Source: Brachycybe producta (Eukaryota; Arthropoda; Diplopoda; Playtdesmida; Andrognathidae). From it: a stretch of DNA of 64,000 bases. The stretch's first letter is position 1. Each line of letters begins with the position of its first letter. Made by a program: the position numbers and the translations under genes. Below are positions 49,178 to 61,320 of the stretch, in pieces. The stretch lies in NCBI GenBank assembly GCA_036925085.1, contig JAUPFP010000023.1:1873778-1937777 (forward strand). The letters run 5' to 3'. Under the pieces are notes generated by a model, which was not told the origin of the DNA, ran no database searches, and saw only the letters and a program-made list of their open reading frames with translations.

Positions 49178-51883
49178 TGGCAGAAAAAAAATGTTTAGAT
49201 TTGTATTTCCGTTTTGACAAAATTGATTTTCCGGATGGAATTCCATTCATATGCTTTTTCCTTGTGTCTCTCTATAGTAAAAACATCCCCAAATATATCT
49301 TGTACACAAATGTGTAAAATTTACCAACAAAAAAAACACAACAACAATAATGCCAATAGTAAAACATTGTCATGGCAGACATAATGTATACCACCAGAAA
49401 TCATCATTCCCAATATCAACAACTAACTTACTACATATTCATTTCCCCTCCTTTTCGAAAACACATCTTCAAGGTGGTTTGATATCATATTTTGTTTATC
49501 ACCAAGTGTCATATATCACGGTAGTAAAGATATAATAAATAAATCAATTATTACTTTTACCTTGTATTCGGTGACAATCCTCCTTTTTTTTCTTGATTTT
49601 CACAAGACAACATTTTAACGATTTTTTTTAAAGGTAAAAACTTTAAATTAAAAATTACTACTACTATAGGTAGAAATTCGGAATAATTGATCGATTTGAT
49701 TGATCGAATGCAGATAAAACTGTATTTTGTTCTGTAAAGAAACAAGAAAAATAATTAAACAAATTATTCATGTGTTTAGATAAGTGAGATTAAAAAAATG
49801 ATTTTCAAAATAAACATTACATGGCAGTCAGTGTATGTCATTGTAACTGTTGCTTTTTTTGTCCATTGATGCTTTTATTAGGCAAAACTTTGTCACGAAC
49901 AAACTTTTGTATTAATTTAGTAACTAGTTAAATTGGTACAGTATTTTTTCATAGTTAATATCAATTGGTATTTTCACAGTCGATATCAATGGCAATTTGA
50001 AAAAACTTAAAAAAGATACGAAAAATAAAAGACTGTGTATAGAGAGCTGTAGAGTTTTCAAACTTTCATAAAACATTTATTTTGAAAGATATCCTATTGA
50101 TAAAAGAAATACTAACTGACTTTTCTAAGAACTTATATTAAGTTTAAAATGTGCTATTGAAATATTTCATGTGAAATTTATGTGAAATATTTCATTTCAT
50201 CGAAATATTTCACATGACATGAGTTTGATGTATTTAAAAAAAAATGTGAAATTTATTTTTAAAAAACATGTTTCCTCGAACTACTGAAACCATAAACGAA
50301 AAAAAAAAATGGTGATTGTAATTGGTTTATAGGAACATATTTAATTTTTTACCATTTGTGTCATTTTTGTTTCAATTTTTTGTTCGAAGTTTTTTGGAAT
50401 CTTGTTTCATTTTCTTCAGTCATTTTTGAAGAAAAAATGGAAAATTTTTAATGTTCAAAGACACTTATGTCTAATTATTCTACAATCATTAGTCACATTA
50501 TTTGAGAAATAATCATATATAACCATTAGTATTATAAATTTAATGTAAACTGATACAATTACATCTCATTTTATTTCAAGGATTTCAATTAATTTTACAA
50601 CTTTTCATAAGTTTCATGAAACATTTCATGAAATACATGTACTTCAACAAAATCAATTTCACGAAATTGTCCATCGCTATTATAAGGTGAAATATGCAAC
50701 AATGTCTCTAATTATCGTGAGAAGATCTCAATAAAATGACATCACATAACATAAATAAAATTAACAACACCCCATATACATATAGACTAATAATGTATCT
50801 TACAGTTTTGGATATTATATCAAATGTGTGGCTCAGTGAAGTCACGCAACAATTAATCTGGATTAAAAACGAAAAGAATCCCCTTGTATACACTCAAGTA
50901 ATTGCTGCTACCATATAATAGATAAAAATTTATAGCTCGCGATATATAAGAAGGTAATAAATGTGTGTTTGGATCTTATTTTACCCAGCAGTTTTCATTG
51001 CATATTTTATATATACTGTTTATATGCAATAAAATGCATTTTTAAGCTATTCAAAAAATTAAGTCTACACACACACACACACATATACATATGAATTTAT
51101 TTATAATCATCATCATCATCATCACATCTTTTCACATTTTAATCGTCACTTAATCAGCTGTATATACTGTTTATTGTTTTTAAATATATCACACAATGTC
51201 TTCCCCCTCCCTTATATTATATGTCTAATAAGATCTTATTTTGAGTTAATTCCATGTAAAACGCAAATGAAACCACAAAATTTCATCACAAGACGAGATT
51301 TTTTTTTGTTGCTTCTTCTCACTTCTTTCCATTACAAATTTGGGTTAACGTGGGACTCATTTGTGGAATTATGGAAACCTCCCCATGTAAAATGTATATG
51401 GGATGATGCATATATAATATCGTTTTGCTTGAATAAATACTACACGTGTACACAGACACACACACATAATATTATAAAGGGAGCCTAAAAGTGCATTTTT
51501 ATATAATGAAATACCCACACACACACAACGTGTTAATTTCATTATGTTTTCGTAATTGCAACATTCTCTTGAGAGTCAACTCGAAAATTTAATTAACCGC
51601 TTGCGACCTGAGTTGATTTTCAGCCACATATGGAGGAGGATTCAGGTGTTATCTTTAGAGAAAGAGAGGGGTGGTGAACCCTCCTCAAAGGGCTCAAAAA
51701 GGCAAGAAAAACATAAGGCTATCATAAGGTCCTAGTAAACTCGGTGAGTATTTGGCGCCCTAGTCAAACTCCCGAGTTTCAGGGTGCAGTGACGCCCCTC
51801 TTTGATCCTCCAAGCAAATGCAAATAAGTTTCTAAATGAATTTCTATTTGTGGATGGTGAGGGTGTTCACATTTGCATATTCT
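49178..51883. other. Intergenic stretch, nothing recognised
   Basis: AT-rich. GAAATATTTCA palindromes cluster at 50155-50215. (CA)n lies near 51070 and (ATC)n near 51109. The short frames overlap on opposite strands and have no motifs. Confidence 0.4.
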
Positions 51884-52080
51884 ACAGGAAATTAGAAATC
51901 GGGACAAACTTCAGTTGGCTCCGTACGGCAACATCTAATTGTATGGTTATGTAGTCTGACGTCACATGCTCCGCCCTTTTCCAAGTCGAACCACACAACA
52001 ACAAAAACCAATTAGAAGTTGCCGGTCGTCATAAAAAGGGCGGAGCCAACTGAAGTTCGTCCCGATTTCTAATTGCCTGT
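51884..52080. mobile_element. Foldback MITE with perfect 9-bp target-site duplication, second copy
   Basis: ACAGGAAATTAGAAATCGGG opens it and CCCGATTTCTAATTGCCTGT closes it. GCATATTCT flanks both sides exactly (51875-51883 and 52081-52089). The left arm lacks about 20 bases that the right arm keeps (the GGGCGGAGC side), so the fold is asymmetric. It is closely related to 30994-31199. Confidence 0.93.
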
Positions 52081-52089
52081 GCATATTCT

Positions 52090-53413
52090 ACAATCTAGTT
52101 ACCTACATGTATGCTATTTTTCTTTATAATTGGTTAGCCATTTGGAGCTACTCAAATGATGGCGTCCTAGGAAACCACCTAGTTAGCCTAGTGGACAAAC
52201 CAGTTCTGAGCAATATGTGACGTCATACTATACTGTTTAATTTTAGTACTATTATAAATGGTACCAATTAACGTTCTGGTACCTAATCGATATGAAAACT
52301 ATTGAAAATAATAATGTTTACCCCTCAAAAATTGTCCAATTTCTCATTTAAGTACAGTGGACACACACACTCCGATCCGAAATGGAGCCACAAATTAAGT
52401 GTAACATGAGCTCATGGTCTAATCTAGAGTTCCATAAAAATGTTAATTGGGTTTATTTTGGATTTGTGACTCCCTCCCTTCATTCATCTCTTTCTTTTCT
52501 TGTGAGTGACCTAAATTAGACAAAAATCAACCAATTTCCAACTCTAAACAAAGAAGATGTTCACCTTCTTGTTAGATTCTAGTCTAGAAAAAAAAATCTC
52601 ATTACTGATATATCTTTTCTATCTTCTGAACTCAACTTTTCTTTGATATCTTATACATTAATTAGGCCTATACGGTTAAGCTTGTTGTAGATTGTAACAT
52701 GATGATGATGATCATCATCATCAGTGTCCATCACGATGTGATGTCCGAACTGGACAATGTCACTTCCTCTCTGTTTACTCACATTGGTGAAATAATTTCG
52801 GGTCGAACAATCTCACTTCAATTTCCAATTACAGTTGTTTCAAATAATAAATTAATTTAGAGATGTTAATTATTTTTTAGAATTCTTTGAACAGGTACCA
52901 CCTTCAAATTGAGATATTAATAAATCTTCATGTTGAAAAACATAAAAGTTTAATCGGTATTCAACAATGTCGGGTGCGAATGATGTATAAAGGGGAGGAA
53001 AAAAAAAAGTGCTTTTAAAAATAGAACCACCATTTATTTACTAAATTACCTATGACGAATTGGAATATTGCAGAGGTTATAATAGTGACCCCCTTCTCCC
53101 TCCCTATTAGAGTCCATGTCACTGACATATGTCGGATATTAGATGGGTTTTTAATGGTTCCAATTGTCCCCAGTTGCCTACTAATAAAATACACTAAACT
53201 CAAACAATCGGACATTTAAACTTTTCTCCTGAATTAGTGAGCCCTGATTTTTATGCAATATCAAACAGAATGTTTCTTAATTTTGTGGCCCAAAGGGTCC
53301 AACTGTGAAGCATTCAATGTGTAACAATCGCAACTTCATTTGAAAATGACGTAATTTTATATTACATAGCCTCAAATACACCCGGGCCTGGCCACACATC
53401 CATTGACGTAGAC
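52090..53413. other. Intergenic stretch, one transposon fragment
   Basis: The fragment at 53240-53300 (GATTTTTATGCAATATCAAA, TGTTTCTTAATTTTGTGGCC) matches the left end of the 37144 family without its right end. Otherwise AT-rich with (GAT/ATC)n near 52700. Confidence 0.45.
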
Positions 53414-53554
53414 GTTCGCCGAATTTTTGACGAATGTTTGCCAAATTTTTGGCGCATATTCGTCAAAGTTTTGACGCATGTTCGCCGAATTTTTGACGAA
53501 TGTTCGCCGAATTTTTGACGAATGTTCGCCGAATTTTTGGCGAATGTTCGCCAA
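53414..53554. repeat. 22-bp minisatellite
   Basis: Six contiguous 22-bp units start at 53414, 53436, 53458, 53480, 53502 and 53524, with a partial seventh at 53546. The consensus is GTTCGCCGAATTTTTGACGA plus AT. Each unit is nearly self-complementary (TTCGCC and GGCGAA; TTCGTC and GACGAA). The period is not a multiple of three, so the overlapping frames are not evidence of coding. There are no unique spacers, so this is not a CRISPR array. Confidence 0.95.
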
Positions 53555-54404
53555 AACGTTTTGTGCTTTATTGAATGTCCTAATAATTTCAATCTTAAGG
53601 CCGGGTCCACAACAAGCTGACAACTTTCATGTTTATTTTAATTTAATAACTCAATTAGCAGTTAGTTACAAGGTATATGTTTCAGGTGTGAAATGCAAAA
53701 GCGACCCCCCCCCCCAAGGGTGGATCCCAATCATATTAAAACTGTATCTCTGAAGTTAAATTAGTAAATTTAGTAATTGTTAGCGTCAACGCCCAAAATC
53801 GCATGTGGCGAAGTTGAGTAGGGGGAAAGGAGGAAGGAGGTTTTTATTTACCTGATTGGCGTGTGAAATTTTATTACCATTCAACTATATGGGTTATTTT
53901 TTATTTGGCAATTGCTTGTGAACTGTGGGTCTCATCTTTAAACGGTCCCATTTTTATTACAGTTGTTGTGACGGTACAAGTTCAAATAGATTTGTCATCA
54001 GATTCTAGATGGTGTTTTGTTTGTGTCCAGTCTTTTATTATAGTGGTCATTAAATCGTTCAAACGTTAACATTGTTTTTTTTTTCTTCTTCTTCACCCCC
54101 CCCCCCCCCCTCACTGTATTTAAGAAAAATACTATAAATCAGGCAGGCAGGCCTGCACAATTCGTTTGAGGGTGCGGGCCATATTACATTTATTATTGGC
54201 CGCGAATGAGAGTTTAGGAGGATGATACTTTATTAAGAAGTAATTAAAGGAAAATAATTGATCTATTTTTATTTCATAGGAGGTGACACCTTGGCCAGTG
54301 ACAAAAGCTTACTTTGAAAATGAATGCATTTGTCAGAAGAAGAAAAAAAGCCCCAAATGCACCCCCAGGTTTTGACCATCCACAGGCATCATGTTATGCA
54401 GTAT
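53555..54404. other. Intergenic stretch with probable hAT remnant
   Basis: CAGGCCTGCACAATTCGTTT with nearby GTGCGGGCC at 54144-54180 resembles hAT ends, but no partner is clear. C runs occur near 53706 and 54098. Confidence 0.35.
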
Positions 54405-54534
54405 TATGTAGTCTGACGTCACATGCTCCGCCCTTTTCAACGTCGAACCCCACACAACAAACCAATTAGAAGTTGCCGTTCGTCATAAAAAGGGTGGAGC
54501 CAACTTCTGTTCATCCCGTTTTCTAATTGCCTGT
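54405..54534. mobile_element. Foldback MITE of the ACAGG...CCTGT family, left arm missing
   Basis: Matches the middle and right arm of 30994-31199: TATGTAGTCTGACGTCACAT, CCAATTAGAAGTTGCC, GTCATAAAAAGGGTGGAGCC, ending CTAATTGCCTGT. The left arm is absent and no duplication is seen. It is a fragment or an abortive copy. Confidence 0.85.
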
Positions 54535-56038
54535 TCTCACCAAATATCAATTTTCGTTTTTTCTTTCCGAAACAACACTGAAATTCAGTGCAATTAATTG
54601 TGTAGTGGAACTTATTTTTTTGAAGCTTTGAAATACAAAGTCATGTATATTTTTCCAATTCCGCGAGCGCAGCGAGTCAAAACCTTTTTATATAAAAAAT
54701 TCTAGCGCGCGAAGTGAGCTATAAAAATGAACAGTTATTTTTAATAGAATGAAAAATACTGGCGCACACATTTTATTTGATTTTAAAATAAGAAATTTAG
54801 CTTTTGAAAGGGGGTGGCGGCTCCTTGCCAGTATCTTTGGGCGCCCATGAACTTGACCAAATACCGAAACATGTTATTTATGCCATGTAAAAGTGGAATA
54901 GCATTTTAGCATTTATTTCTTAACTTTCAGACAAGTACTTATATTTTTTATAAAATTAAAAATAAAATTCCACAATTAATTCCAAAAAGAATTTGTTGCG
55001 GCACTGCTTTTTCCAAGTGCACATCCAATTTTAAATTATGATTAATAGTTTATAATTGTTAATCATAATTCAATTATCTCACTTTTTTTTTACTTATTTG
55101 AGAGAAGAAAAAAAAAGCAAACTATGGATTTTTCACATCTTGTTTCAACTTAAATTAGATCTATTTGACTCATTGATGTGTCGAACATAAAATCCAACAT
55201 TAAGTAACTACAAGAAACATTTCAAAAATTGAGTAAAAATAAAATCTAATTAATAATTATTTAATTTTTCTGAGTGCACATTTTTCATTGTCCATGTTGC
55301 ACACTTTGAAATTGCAAGTGCACAATCTGTATCCAAATTGCACACAAAAAATAAGTCGTGCGTCGCAGTCCGCACAGCAAGGATTCAGCGGCTGCCGAGT
55401 GTTGTGCAAGCGTGCTATAAAATTATAAATAAGAAGACAGAAGAACCCCATAATATTGCATATATTTTATTTTGAAATCTTTCTTCCCTCTTAACAATTT
55501 GGAAGGATTTAGAGAACAAGAAAAGAGAGAAAATCTTTTCTTTCTAAAGTTATTCGATACTTTTTGGATTTAAAGTAATCTAATTTGTAAGTTGCTTACG
55601 ATTTAATAGAAAGAAAGAGAAAAAAAAACCCAGACAACTTTGTGCTTTAAAATGTATATGAGGATAGAATAGAAAAATCATTGAAAGAAACGAAGAAATG
55701 TTTGTTCTACATTTTAGATTTTATAGGGAAGTTTTTCAAGAGATTCTCAAAATAGAAATGAGAGAGTAAATATAAAACTGCAGGTGTGTGAGTGTGTATA
55801 TATTGGATGTAATAAGAAGAGGTGGTTGGTGGCGGTGACACTACTTCTTTTAAAGAGCATTCAATTTCTTGTTAGATTCAGAGAAGCAAAAAGGAGAAAT
55901 CGTTTTATGGCATTCTTGCTTTCTTTTTATTATTTGCACTTCTTAAATCTTTAATCAAGAAACGAAAGAAAGAAAAAAGTGACAATCAAGAAAGTGGGGC
56001 TTGGCTTCTATTTCTCTTTTTCTTCTTCTTCTTGAGTT
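54535..56038. other. Intergenic stretch, nothing firm
   Basis: A GCGCGAAGTGAGC-type block at 54660-54720 looks like a decayed hAT interior. Elsewhere AT-rich, with purine-rich tracts of GAAAGAAAG from 55600 to 56030. Confidence 0.35.
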
Positions 56039-56291
56039 GCGAATAGACGATCAATTCTGGCTTGTTAATCCAGAGATTGTCTTTCAAAATGGACACAGAC
56101 GTTCAATTTATTACTGTTAATGTTTCTTTTGTGGAGTGTGTCCATGGTTTGTTTGTTGGATGCCGAGTCGGTGGTAATACCTTGGCTGACCAGGTCGCAC
56201 GGGCAGCTATGGTTGGTTGGTGCTCTATTAGCCCATGGGATGGTGGCTGTGGACCTTCCGCCATACTTCTGGCGTGCTGCTGTTGCTGGAC

Positions 56292-56811
56292 TAGAGATGG
56301 CCAAAAGTGACTTAAGAATCGATTCTTATGCCTTGTTTCCCCATTGGGGTGAAAATGTCAACTTTTTGATAATTTCAACTGGTGCAAAATTGAACACGCG
56401 GACCGCGGGGCCTCCACCTATGATAGTGAATAGGCGGAGGCCACGTTTCTTCGATTTTTCACCAGTTAAAATTTTCAAGAATTTCAAATTTTCACCCCAA
56501 TGGAAACAAGGCCTTATGATTTCTATTATATGGTTCAATTCCAATTAAATATCGGGGAAAAATTACTTGATTCAATTCGATTATTTTTAATTAAATCATT
56601 TTTTTTATTCGTATTTAATAGATTATTGACAGGCATAGTCATACAGTACATTCTTGTAACAATGACGATTTTTCTATCATTTAAACGATTCCATTACGTA
56701 AGAACGCCTGTTTTCGTGTAGGTTTTTGAATCGATTCAATTTATACGATTCATCGGAACTTAAAAAAAAAACAATTTTCCGATTTAATCAAATCGGAGTC
56801 TGGCATCCATA
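56292..56811. mobile_element. hAT-like element, middle layer of the nest
   Basis: TAGAGATGGCCAAAAGTGAC at the left and an inverted right end (GTCTGGCATCCATA). AATCGATTC-type sequence next to both ends matches the 35595 element family. The flanking octamers match only partly (TGCTGGAC and ATGTGGGC), so the duplication is weak. Confidence 0.55.
56329..56513. mobile_element. Harbinger-like MITE, innermost layer, flanked by TTA
   Basis: TGCCTTGTTTCCCCATTGGG is inverted at the right (CCCCAATGGAAACAAGGCC), flanked by TTA (56326-56328 and 56514-56516). The core palindrome GGCCTCCACCTAT...ATAGGCGGAGGCC is GC-rich. It interrupts the hAT-like element. Confidence 0.78.
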
Positions 56812-56991
56812 ATGTGGGCACGTCTTTTTTTTCCTAATTGACCCCCCCTTTTTGCCCTTTCTCATTATGAAGATGAAAAGCCAATTAAAAAACGGTTGCC
56901 GTAAGAAAATCCAACACCTAAACGATCCATCTATCCAAGTTGGTATTAAAAAGCCAAGATTGGACAAGCCATAATTGATCGTCTATTCCCA

Positions 56992-57627
56992 CCTTTGTTG
57001 TACTTTCATCTTTTTTGAGAGCAAGAAGTAAGGTAGGTGGTACACATTTAGAGGTGTACTAAATTACAAAAGATGATTCTTTTACAAAGAAGAAGAAGAA
57101 GAAGAGAGAGAAATGTCACGTCTTATGTAATGTGGGTGAGAAAAGCGAATGAAAAATTGATAGGAAAACTCGAGTGACATTTTTACTCTGTATATAGATA
57201 GATATAACAAAAGGATTTTCTCGACTTTTAATTGTACTCCTGGGAAAGTGACATCAGTTTTTCAAGAGGAGGAGGAGGGGTTTATAAAGAAACCGAAGAA
57301 GAACAAGAAAGAGGGGTAAATGGGGGATGTTGAGGGGGTTTTAGATGATCCGGTATTGTTCTAGTTAAAGGTTCCTCCTCCTCTTCCTAATAAGTAGGGT
57401 TTATTTTAGTGCAGTTTCCAATTCCATCTCATTTGTAAATAGGTTTGTTTGTTGTCTCTCTTTTTTCTCTCCATTTCCATTGAGAATTCTCTTTAATTTC
57501 TAATCTGAATCGATACCCAAGTCGTCTTCTTTCTTCTTAATCTTGAGTATCATCATCATTATCATCCTCATCAATTTGGAGGTCCATGGTTAACTTTTTA
57601 GAATTTTCTCAATCATACACTCAAATA
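56992..57627. other. Intergenic stretch, simple repeats only
   Basis: GAAGAAG tracts near 57090, GGAGG near 57270 and (ATC)n near 57550. No gene seen. Confidence 0.45.
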
Positions 57628-57635
57628 CTATAAGG

Positions 57636-58316
57636 TAGAGGTGGGAACGAATCCTACATTTTCTCAAATCCGAATCCTAAAAGATTCTGGAATCCATCGA
57701 ATCCTTCTATATTAAGAACATACAAATAAATGAAATAATATTAAATATTAAATTACTAGTGGGGTAACCCGTCATAAATGACGGGAGCAAAATTCTAGTT
57801 TAATTTCGCTACTAAAATTATTTAACTATTTTATTCAAATACGTCATAAGCACCTTACTATTGTTTGGGTTATTGGATCGGGAGAGCGCAACATAAAGTT
57901 GACCATGAGAAAAAAACCAGTTCATTTAAATTTAAATAAATTCCGACGTGCTTAAAGGTTTTTGTCTTTGTTTGTACAGCGTTATACACAGACAGACAAA
58001 CAAAGCTTAAATATAAAATATATAAAATAAATTAATTAATAAAAAAAAAGTGTGGTGGCACTGAGGGCCGCCACAAAGTGATATTGGTGATCCGGATACC
58101 ACCACCGAAATTGCAACAATCACCAGTTTTTGTTAGTAAACGCTTCTATTGGACGTCAATGGAGTTAAAACTAATTTTACCAAAGTTTTTAACAGTTTTT
58201 TTAAGGTTAGGATTTGAAAGATTCGAAACACGAAAAAAACGCAAAGATTCGAGTTTTCGAATTTCGAATATTTTTCAAGATTAGCGGGATTAGAGGATTC
58301 GAATTTCCCATCCCTA
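57636..58316. mobile_element. hAT-like element carrying a nested Helitron-like insertion
   Basis: TAGAGGTGGGAACGAATCC at the left is inverted at the right (GGATTCGAATTTCCCATCCC, then TA). The flanks CTATAAGG (57628-57635) and CTATAGTG (58317-58324) match at six of eight positions. ATTCGAA motifs recur in the right part. It is interrupted by 57756-58005. Confidence 0.75.
57756..58005 (-). mobile_element. Helitron-like non-autonomous element, copy 2
   Basis: On the minus strand it ends with the hairpin CCCGTCAT TT ATGACGGG (57768-57785), then 8 bases, then CTAG (57759-57756) followed by T. It shares this end and the block around GCACGTCGGAATTTAT with 30245-30527. It lies inside the hAT-like element. 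The 5' limit is approximate. Confidence 0.55.
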
Positions 58317-59278
58317 CTATAGTGTATCTTGTTAAGCAGATTTTCATCTTGATATCGTTAAAAAATAAGCTTTGTTGCTCAGTCATGAGTCATGTGTTTA
58401 GTGTCTCATTCAGACCACTAGATGGAGCTTTTTTTTTAGTTTTCCGTAACGTAAAATGTAAAACATTTCCCGTTTCTGTTTTAAGCAGTATTTTTTATAC
58501 ATGTAAGACTATAGTTTAAATTTAATCTAAGAGAGCTCTAGCCTCTAAACAGCCTCAATGCCTGAACTTTTTATATTTTTTTGGGTAATTTTTATGAATG
58601 TTTTGTTATGTTTTCTTATCATAATCATCATCATCATCATCATAGGACATTCAACTTTTGAAATAAAACCTACAAAACATTGTTTTTGATGATGATGATG
58701 TGCCATTTGATAAGAAATTCTTTTTTTCCCTGATTTTGTGTTTGTAAAACTTGAAACTTGGAGAAGAGTGCAAAAGGGTTTTTATTTTGACCAAATCGTT
58801 CTTGTTTTTATCTGAGTTGAAGTTCAATTCAAATATTGACCCAATGAAAACAGGTTTTAATTACCTGCAAGCGTACAAATATCAATTCTATTCCTAGTTC
58901 ATCAACTGATTCAACATTGAGGAGGGCTAATAATGAAGTTTGGGGTTAAAATCTATGAAAGGAAAAAAAGAAAAAGAGACCTTTTGTAAGAAAAAAAAAA
59001 CACAGCAAATTTTGTAAGCTGATTTAAAACAATCCCCCCTCCTCCACCTCTCCTCAATCAAGTGGATGAAATCCCACCACTAGATGAAATACTATGACTG
59101 AATAAACACACAATATTCAGAAGTTTGTCGAATTGATCCACACAAACACAAAAAAATAGAAAAAGTTTGCTAATGCGTTTCAAATGACCATCGAAATACA
59201 CATTCGATTATAAAGTATGGAATACTCCTTTTTCCATTCTCCTATTAAAGCCTTATCACACGGACCACTTTGGAGTGA
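58317..59278. other. Intergenic stretch, nothing recognised
   Basis: A CTCF-like CCACTAGATGGAGC lies at 58415-58428. CTAGCCTCTAAACAG lies at 58538. (ATC)n and (GAT)n lie near 58630 and 58690. Confidence 0.4.
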
Positions 59279-59474
59279 TCGAGTTCGACTACAAAAGGTT
59301 CTCGCAGGTGGCTGATCTTATCGTTGCAATCCATTGTTATGTAAAATGACGGACATTTTGCACACGTGATTGGCTGTTGAAGTCGAAAACGACCGACAAC
59401 TGGTGGCTGGGCTGTGTGACACCGAATCTTTACACACGAGCGACTCGCCGACTACATTTTACAGTCGAACTCGA
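59279..59474. repeat. Degenerate foldback, 18-bp arms
   Basis: TCGAGTTCGACTACAAAA (59279-59296) is inverted at 59457-59474 with two mismatches. A preceding AAAGCCTTATCACACGG near 59247 resembles the AGCC-type Harbinger-like ends, but its partner is not recognisable. Confidence 0.5.
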
Positions 59475-59764
59475 GGCACTTACTATACATATGTGTGTGC
59501 GGTGGTTCACACTTGTGTAAAGATTGCTTCACAAATTCAATGTGTGCCTGCCATCTCAAACAATTCCATCTAAAACGACGACGAGTGTTGGAAGTAGAGG
59601 CTAGCAATGCTTTTTGAGTAATGTTGTTTGGATGGAATATGTTAATTTGCTGGTACGCACGGCCCTTATCAGTTACTTCAGCACACATGCTCCACTAATA
59701 ACAATTTTAGTAAACTAGGTGGGCATTGGATGTTAATTTGGTTGGGGCACAGTTGGCACTTTAA

Positions 59765-60026
59765 AGCCAGGTGCAAATTATAACAGCACTGTTGTATGCA
59801 ACACACAGCAGTGTCCCCATGCTGTTTTAGTCAGCAAAAGTGGTTGTCCACAGCAGTGCTGACTCTGCTTACAAATTGCTGAATAAACTTGTGCCACGTC
59901 ATCACCAAAAGCAAGTAGCAAAACAGTTATAGCAAATAGAACAAAAAAACAAAACACGTGACTTGCTTTCTGCTGTGTTTTGCATGCAGGCTACACAGCT
60001 GTGCTGTTCTTAATTTGCGTCCAGCG
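59765..60026. mobile_element. Harbinger-like MITE flanked by TAA
   Basis: AGCCAGGTGCAAATTATAAC with following AGCAC is inverted at the right (GTGCTGTTCTTAATTTGCGT, then CCAGCG). TAA flanks both sides (59762-59764 and 60027-60029). The interior has CAGCAGTG and GCTGTGCTG type palindromes. Minus frame 59927-60187 only overlaps it. Confidence 0.7.
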
Positions 60027-60029
60027 TAA

Positions 60030-60900
60030 TTGTAATTCCCTAATCCCACTGGTTGTCGTTTTAAATGGGATCGTTTCAGATGGTTGTAGCCACAAAATCG
60101 AACCAAGCTTTGTTGAGATTTTTTTTTGTTACTCAGGTTCCCAATTGTGTCTTTCACTCGAGTAGCACTCAATATAAATAGGACCACTTGTTATGGTATT
60201 TTTTTTAAAGAAAAAAAACATACAAATGACCTGGACAGTCTCATATTTTAAGCTTCACACACACATACACTCCCCTATATTTGATTTGAAATTGTGAAGT
60301 TCTTGAACCACCTTTTTTTTTTCCTTCTGGAATGTTTTTTTTTGATGATGTCAAGAGGTCTGAGTGAACTTCCGTGTACAAAAATCATCTTGAAAAAAAA
60401 AAAAATAAATGTTATGACAACAACATGTAGGTTGACACGTCTTTTCTCAATGTAACCACACAGAATATACACTAATGTGAAATTTCAACATTTTACACCA
60501 CCCACACATACACCGAGACAGACACTTAATATTAGCCCATATTTCGAATCAAAGATAACAAACATAAGACCTCATCTTTTTGAGGATATCTCTTTCTCAC
60601 TCTAAGAATATTTATTTTAATGTAAAAGTTCTTTTTAAGTTAGCATTTTATTTTTGTGTTTGTCTCTTGTGGACGTTTTTTTTTATAAAATATGCAAATA
60701 AAACATAACAATAGAATACAATCTGTCACATGTGATGATTATTCTACATTTTAGAAGAAATTGTGTAAATGTTTCTGAAACTAGAAAAGTAATTGAATCA
60801 TCCTGCTGATCTTTTTTTTTTTTAAAAATGTTTTAGGAACATCTGCTGATTTTGGAAATTATAATCTAAGATTTTAACAAAAAATGATGTGAAATTGAAA
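60030..60900. other. Intergenic stretch, nothing recognised
   Basis: AT-rich with poly-A and poly-T runs. Confidence 0.4.
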
Positions 60901-61320
60901 GTGTGTTAGAAACTAGAATGATGTTATTAATTATTTTCCATGTAAACTTTTTATAGACATAAATTTAAAAAAAAATATTGTCTGCTTAAAAGTTGGGTTT
61001 TCAAACTGTCATAAAAAAGCTTAGTTTAAAAGATATCATCAACAATGAAAATTTAACTATATCCAGTTCTAATAACTAAAACACTTATCAAGTTTTACCT
61101 TCAAACTCTTCATTATTCTGCTTTTCAAGAAGGAACTTTATGGAGAAATTAAAAGTGTGTTAGAAACTAGAATGGAAATTCAATCACTTTTTAGTATTTT
61201 CATGTTGATTTTTTTTTTCAATATAAACTTTTTTATGGACAAAAATTAAAATATATCGTCTGCTTTAAGCATTTTCAAACTGCCATAAAAATTGCTTATT
61301 TTAAACGATAGCAACATGAA
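60901..61320 (+). repeat. Two tandem copies of the GTTAGAAACTAGAA repeat
   Basis: Units start at 60901 and 61155 with GTGTGTTAGAAACTAGAATG. Each continues through CTGCTT...TTTTCAAACTG(T/C)CATAAA to a GAT(A)GCAACATGAA or GATATCATCAACAATGAA end. Related copies lie at 46995-47143, 62617-62816 and a partial at 42945-43005. There is no coding frame. It is an interspersed family of unknown type. Confidence 0.65.

Larger units (their letters stand above)
56039..56991. mobile_element. Element with ACGATCAATTCT inverted ends, copy 2 (outermost of a nest)
   Basis: GCGAATAGACGATCAATTCT, then GGCTTGTT, at the left is inverted at the right (AAGCCATAATTGATCGTCTA, then TTCCC). It is the same family as 46623-47400. 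It contains 56292-56811, which itself contains 56329-56513. Overlapping plus-strand frames of 82 and 142 codons run across element boundaries and are not genes. Confidence 0.65.

Noticed and set aside
53414..53554. CRISPR-like regular repeat
   Set aside because: Units are contiguous with no unique spacers and the genome is eukaryotic; it is a minisatellite.
56062..56548. Plus-strand frames of 82 and 142 codons in a GC-rich patch
   Set aside because: They cross the boundaries of two or three nested transposons, and frames overlap on both strands. One stretch (VDLPPYFWRA) looked faintly protein-like but is too short to assign.
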